In this document: positions 59,813 to 64,000 of the stretch, one piece after another | How the letters are laid out: each line of letters opens with the position of its first letter | Position numbering within the stretch: the first letter of the stretch is position 1 | Source: Hymenochaete sp. R1 | Taxonomy: Eukaryota; Basidiomycota; Agaricomycetes; Hymenochaetales; Hymenochaetaceae | Length of the DNA stretch: 64,000 nucleotides | Direction of reading: 5' to 3' | Assembly: GCA_019400425.1 (NCBI GenBank) | Contig: JAFREE010000103.1 | Coordinates: 23,634-87,633, forward strand | Program-made: the position numbers and the translations under genes | The notes under the pieces: model-generated | What the model was told of the DNA's origin: nothing | Seen by the model: only the letters and a program-made list of their open reading frames with translations | Database searches by the model: none

Positions 59813-61170
59813 ATGAGTGCACCACCACTACCACAAACAGGCGAGAGCTCACTGGACCATGTTACCAGGAGTACCACCAACAATGAAGGCAGCCAGCCTC
59901 AACTTGATGAGCCAGCTACTCGCTCGAGAATTCAAGCAGCTAATGCCACCTGAATCTATCAGCTTAGTGCACTGGATGAAGGACTTGAATCACCCCACTC
60001 TTGGTCATCTGAGCTCAATGATATCACATCAACAGGCCAACACCTACATCCAGATGCTGGACGTCATTCTCGTTCCAGATCCAGAAATCAAGACTGACCG
60101 TGATTGCCACAAATGCAAAAGCATGCCCACTCTCATTATACTAGGCAAGTTAGCTTCCATCATCCCCAATAGCTTCTCTCTCAGACTGCTGGAAACTATG
60201 CTTCATGGTCAGCATATATGAGAATGGCTCTCTCTGATGATGTCCTCTGGCTTGATGTTCTCGACACGGATTACTTGGTCAATGATCTGCAATGGAAAGG
60301 TCTGGATGAGGCAGACAGAATGGTTAGAAAGCATATAATGCTCAGCGTGGAAATAAGCGAGATCTCTGCAATTGTAATAGTAAAAACTGCACATGAAATG
60401 TGGATGATACTTTGGGATAAGTATGAAGGGAATGCTGACCCGGTTGTGGCTAAAAGGGAATTCTATAGGACAACGATCAAGGATCACGAAACGGTAAAGC
60501 AACGCATAGATAAAATGCTCATCTTACATATGAACTTGGATCACTTAGCCGCTCCCATAACTGACTTGGAATTCCTTACCACTCTCAAATACTCCCTTCT
60601 AAACCCAAACAGACGAATGCTCCAAGATGATGTTAAACAATCAGAGCATATGAATATTAACAGGTTCATTAGCTATATTCTCTCAATCGATGACAAACCT
60701 CTTCCGCACGCAAAGAAGAACCAGTTGACTACATCTAATGCTAGGAAATCATCCTCACACTTCATAACAAATGATAAACTAGCTAAGACCTTTTGTTCTA
60801 ATTAGAAGAAAGGAAATCATACATTAGAACATGCAGACAGGAAGATGGAGCTCAGGAGCGACTGTGTCCATATTGCAGAAAGTACAGGCACCATATTGAG
60901 AAGTGTTGGAAGCGGAAGAATGAGGAATCATCGTCTGTCCCTAAATCCATTAAGCAATCTGCTTAACTGACCACAGTCCCGAGTCCCAAGAAATCGGAGA
61001 TTGACCCAAAAGTTATTCTGGAGGAGCTCAAGCAGCTTTGTGAAGAGGTTAAAAGACAGAATACTCAATACAGGAATTCTCTGTTTGCTGAGACTACTCG
61101 TGCTCTAATTGTGTCCTATCAGCAACCAACTACAAGTGGCCAAGGGAGTGGGCACCAGGTCGCACTATAA
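59813..61170 (+). pseudogene. decayed copia-type gag with two zinc knuckles
   Basis: The frame opens at an ATG at 59813 (MSAPPLPQTGESS) and reads NYASWSAYMRMALSDDVLW, HEMWMILWDKYEG and NLDHLAAPITDLEFLTTLK, the order of a Ty1/copia gag (UBN2-like) core. Stops interrupt it at 59951, 60095, 60101, 60170 and 60803. After 60790 come two CCHC zinc knuckles: the first starts CSN but its second Cys is a TAG, and a one-base loss just before its last Cys shifts the frame. The second, CPYCRKYRHHIEKC at about 60865-60906, is intact in the new frame. A TAA follows at 60964 and readable sequence goes on to 61170. No protease, integrase or reverse transcriptase follows. Confidence 0.8.
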
Positions 61171-62225
61171 CGTAGAGGAGAGAGGAGGATTTGTAAGAGG
61201 AGATAGGATTTGGTTAAGGACTATAATCGGGAAGAATAGACTATCTCCAAAACTGAGGAATTATACATGAAAGGCTAGGCATATTTATACTAAGCAAGTG
61301 TGCATGCACGGACTATATGAAGCAGTGCACAGACCATAGGTTTAGGGCAGGTTTACTGGGAAAAATGAGTGGAAGTGAGGTGGGGAGGTGTGGGATGATT
61401 AGGTAATATAGTAGGGAATAAAACAAATAGAAGGAAAAATAAAGAGAGTGTGGAAATTCATAATATGACCCTCTATTTCAAGGCAATCATCCCGATCGAG
61501 CAAAGGAAAGATGAAGGAATGAGAGTGTGGGAAAGTTGCATGTGATCAGTGAGCGTCACCTGGAGCGAGCGCGCGCGTCGTTGACTCTGGCACCCTTCTG
61601 ACTCTAACCCTCATCATCTCACTTTTGCACACCAAAACCTCTATAACTTGGCAACCAGACCTTCAAACCTGGCGATTTTTGCACGGATTTCCATCATTTT
61701 TGATGCTGTATTCGATGCAACTTCTAGTGGGCGTGGGAAAATTTGTCTCGATTGGGAAGTCAGCACAGATTTGGCTGTGGGTGACGCATAACCACACTAG
61801 CAGGTGAGTAGTAGTGATTTCCTGGTAGACCTGCTTCTTCTGATCCAGAGGATAGTTGTATCATCTTGGTGGGACCAGTGGTTGGTGAGTTATGGGATTT
61901 TTTGTGGTGGGACGCCGGGTCGCAGTTGGGGGTGCATCTCTTGCTTAGTAAGATACTCAAATTTTTGGTGAGTCTTATATAAGCAAAGGCCGTTCTGCCT
62001 TTCCTTCTACCTCTCATCCCTCAAGGGCTCTAGAGATTGGGATAGATTGAGATTGGGATAGATCATTCCCTGTCTTGTGGGGACTCCAGGGACCATGTCC
62101 TAGCGTGTGCATGGCGTACTTTTGGGAAACTGTGCTTTCTGAGGTCTGATGGAGGGCAAGCATCAGGACACGTGACTTTGCGGTCTGGTTTCATTCGAAA
62201 CTGGATCGCAAATTTCTTGCGCTCC
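61171..62225 (-). other. possible 3' LTR region of the gypsy element
   Basis: This follows the chromodomain end on the minus strand, where a 3' LTR is expected. It includes a TATATAAG stretch near 61976 on either strand and a tandem repeat of AGATTGGGATAGATT at about 62034-62065. Base composition is more balanced than to the left of 61450. Ends and target duplication were not identified. Confidence 0.35.
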
Positions 62226-63900
62226 TCACCACTCCTTTTTGGCCTTTGGAATGTTAATCTCGGTGAAGTTTTCAATGGCTCGGAATCGCATTTTCTTGCG
62301 CGCATTGGGTATTCGCTGGGGTGCATTTGGCATTTTCTTGTGAAATTCCTTAACGAGTTCCTGCGCATTAGCCAGATTGCTTTCAGGCTCCCAGGTATTG
62401 TCTTCGGGGCCATATCCTTTCCACTGGATGTGGTATCAGAGCTTGCCTCAGTCCACCCAAGATTCCAGAATTCTTTCGACTGTATGTTTGACTTCTCCGT
62501 CCCACTGTTACAACAATAAAACCCCTTACCTAAATTTTCTTTATTGTTCTCTTTTGTTGACTCGTTTGACTTGTTTTCTTTTGTGTTCCATTGTTGTTTC
62601 ATGTTTCGTCTCCTGATGATGTCACTTGACTCCACATGACTCACTTCTGGAACATTCTCTTGTATTAGTCAGATGGTCCGTGCACAGCCTGCACAGCCTC
62701 CACATGTAGTATAAATAGAGGGCAAGCTTCGGTGTTAGAACCTCAGCTTGACCTCTTAGTTCTCAATAACTATCTGGTTACAAGGTCTCTGATAAAGCTT
62801 TGGCTTTAAGAACTCTTACTCTCTGAACTCTACTTTGAAGTTATAACCTTTGACTATAAAAGGTGTCAATTAGGCTTAGTCATCAGGTCTTAGATAAGCC
62901 TTGTACTAAAGTTCCATAACACCCGCATAATTGGTGGATCAGGTAGCCATTTCTGCTGGGATGGAAATTCTGGGCGGTGATAAGGTGAAAGGAGTACCTC
63001 ATTGAATACAGGGTGTTTCAGTTTCCAGGTTGCCGGGAGTTTGAGCTTGTATGCTGATGCTCCAACCTTTTCGATGACTTTGAAGGGGCCGTAGCGTTTG
63101 TCCGAGAGCTTTTTCATGGGTCGGGCGCTTTTGAGGTTAGTCCCTTCAAGCATGACTTCATCTCCCGGCTGGTACTCTATTGACTTTCCTTGGTGCCGGT
63201 CATGGAATCGCTTCATGGTAGCCGCTGCTTGTTTGAGTGCAGCTTCTGCTTCCTGTCGGATGGAGTCCATTCGTTGGGCAAACTCGGTGGCCGTTTCATT
63301 TTTGGAGGTGCTCTTGGGGTTCGTTGCTTTGTATGGGTGTCGGCCGTGATTGATGAAGAAGGGTGAGTATCCCGTGGATGTTTGCTCTTTGTCGTTATAT
63401 GAGAACTCCGCTAGTGCTAGCCATTCTGCCCAGTCCGATTGATGGAAGTTGATGAAGATGCGTAGGTATTGTTCAATTTCCTGATTGATGCGCTCTGTCT
63501 GACCGTCTGTTTGTGGATGGTAGGCTGTTGACGAGTTGGCTTCAATGTGGAGCAGCTTGTAGAGTTCCTTCATGAATTGTGACTCAAATTGTGTTCCTCG
63601 GTCATGGATAAACTTCCTTGGTATACTGTGGAGCCAGAAGATATAGTCTCTGTAAAGTTTGGCCATTCCTAGTGCTGTGAGTCTGGTGAATGTTGGTACT
63701 GCATGGATCTGTTTGCTGAACCGATCTACAAAGATGTATACAGCATTGTATCCGGAAGACTATGGTATTTCCACAATGAGATCCACAGAGACAACTTCCC
63801 ATGGTCCTTTGGGGATCTCATTTGGGTTGAGTGGTCCTCGGGGTGCATTTTGGTGAGCTTTTGTTCACTGACATTCTGTGCAGCCGGTAATTGTTAGAGT
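62226..63900 (-). pseudogene. Ty3/gypsy chromovirus integrase with chromodomain, interrupted
   Basis: C-terminal part of a chromoviral pol, read on the minus strand from the right. It shows the end of the HHCC zinc finger (GCTECQ) and the catalytic core with VVSVDLI, FIHDRGTQF and a Glu in QTDGQTERINQEIEQYL, so the D, D, E triad is in place. The GPY/F module DKRYGPFKVIEKVGASAYKL follows. The chromodomain (YHIQWKGYGPEDNTWEPES) lies at about 62380-62500 beyond an inserted LTR at 62506-62921. Stops are a TGA at 63867-63865, a TAG at 63762-63760, and TGA at 62450 and 62438. These fit CAG, TGG or CGA losing C or G. The frame from 63666 to 62890 is otherwise intact. Confidence 0.9.
62506..62921 (+). 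mobile_element. 416-base solo LTR inserted in the gypsy integrase gene
   Basis: The insert starts TGTTACAAC and ends CCATAACA, so its ends are the inverted pair TGTTA/TAACA. It is flanked by CCCAC (62501-62505) and CCCGC (62922-62926), a 5-base target duplication with one G-to-A change. A TATAAATAGAGGG box at about 62710 gives plus orientation. Removing the insert and one target copy rejoins the integrase frame exactly into the chromodomain, which strongly supports both borders. No internal retrotransposon sequence is present. Confidence 0.88.
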
Positions 63901-63919
63901 CTGATCAATGCGTGATCAG
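63901..63919. repeat. 7-bp palindrome CTGATCA-5-TGATCAG
   Basis: CTGATCAATGCGTGATCAG is a perfect inverted repeat with a 5-base centre, six bases before the LTR start at 63925. It lies in the integrase zinc-finger region and may be chance. Confidence 0.5.
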
Positions 63920-63924
63920 GAGTC

Positions 63925-64000
63925 TGTCAGGCTCGGCCGGAGATGCGGGGGAGTGCCCGCCAGCGATGGCGGAGGTCGTGTGTGACGCGGAGTGGGGGTA
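63925..64000 (+). mobile_element. start of a less-decayed TGTCA-family LTR, cut by the window end
   Basis: The sequence from TGTCAGGCTCGGCCGG onward aligns with the first 80 bases of the LTR at 57316 but keeps CpG sites that are TpG or CpA there. It interrupts the gypsy integrase reading frame just upstream of the GCTECQ segment, so it probably inserted into the older element. Its length and any internal region lie outside the window. Confidence 0.6.

Noticed and set aside
59817..60221. 134-codon plus-strand frame starting MHHHYHKQ
   Set aside because: It is in another phase from the gag frame that begins at 59813 and links to the conserved gag core.
62063..62644. 193-codon minus-strand frame over the chromodomain region
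   Set aside because: It is out of phase with the chromodomain, which is readable in another frame with two stops; the open frame is accidental and partly lies in the inserted LTR.

Overview
The window is nuclear DNA of a filamentous basidiomycete, most likely an Agaricomycete mushroom. Protein genes are packed closely on both strands and cut by many short GT-AG introns of about 45-80 bases. Lower-case families such as a chromoviral Ty3/gypsy element, a copia-type gag and a Tc1-like transposase sit beside them. Nothing looks bacterial, so I give no operons or ribosome binding sites. Gene models were spliced by hand from conserved protein families; exon edges are given where I could fix them.

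Bases 1-48,936 are gene-rich. In order: an RSR1/Rap-type small GTPase; the DEAD-box helicase DBP2 with one very long intron; a large disordered protein with a CRIB (Cdc42/Rac-binding) motif; an ADAL-type N6-methyl-AMP deaminase; an unrecognised Ser-rich protein; UBA4; COX10; a ZNF830-like zinc finger; TIM13; JJJ1; RFT1; the exosome subunit SKI6/RRP41; a homeodomain transcription factor; U1-70K (SNP1); COX12; PRP18; CWH43; AP-3 beta (APL6); a ZNG1/CobW GTPase; and a Zn2Cys6 transcription factor. Most are housekeeping genes. Many are head-to-head pairs with 78-300 bases between start codons, and three of these pairs join a mitochondrial gene (COX10, TIM13, COX12) to a gene of RNA, tRNA or nuclear function.

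Bases 48,937-64,000 are a sharply different, AT-rich, repeat-rich compartment. It holds decayed copies of a Tc1/mariner transposase, a copia gag with two broken zinc knuckles, a Ty3/gypsy integrase with chromodomain, several LTRs, and two broken genes of unknown family. The breaks are mostly CAG/CGA/TGG to stop and CpG to TpG/CpA, which fits cytosine methylation and deamination. Two LTRs of one family lie in inverted orientation about 450 bases apart, and a 416-base LTR with a 5-base target duplication splits the gypsy integrase gene exactly between its GPY/F module and its chromodomain.

I did not find a clearly new multi-gene system. The best leads are the conserved-looking long DBP2 intron, the inverted LTR pair that could form dsRNA, the nested LTR in the chromovirus, very small exons in COX12 and JJJ1, and two GC-AG introns.
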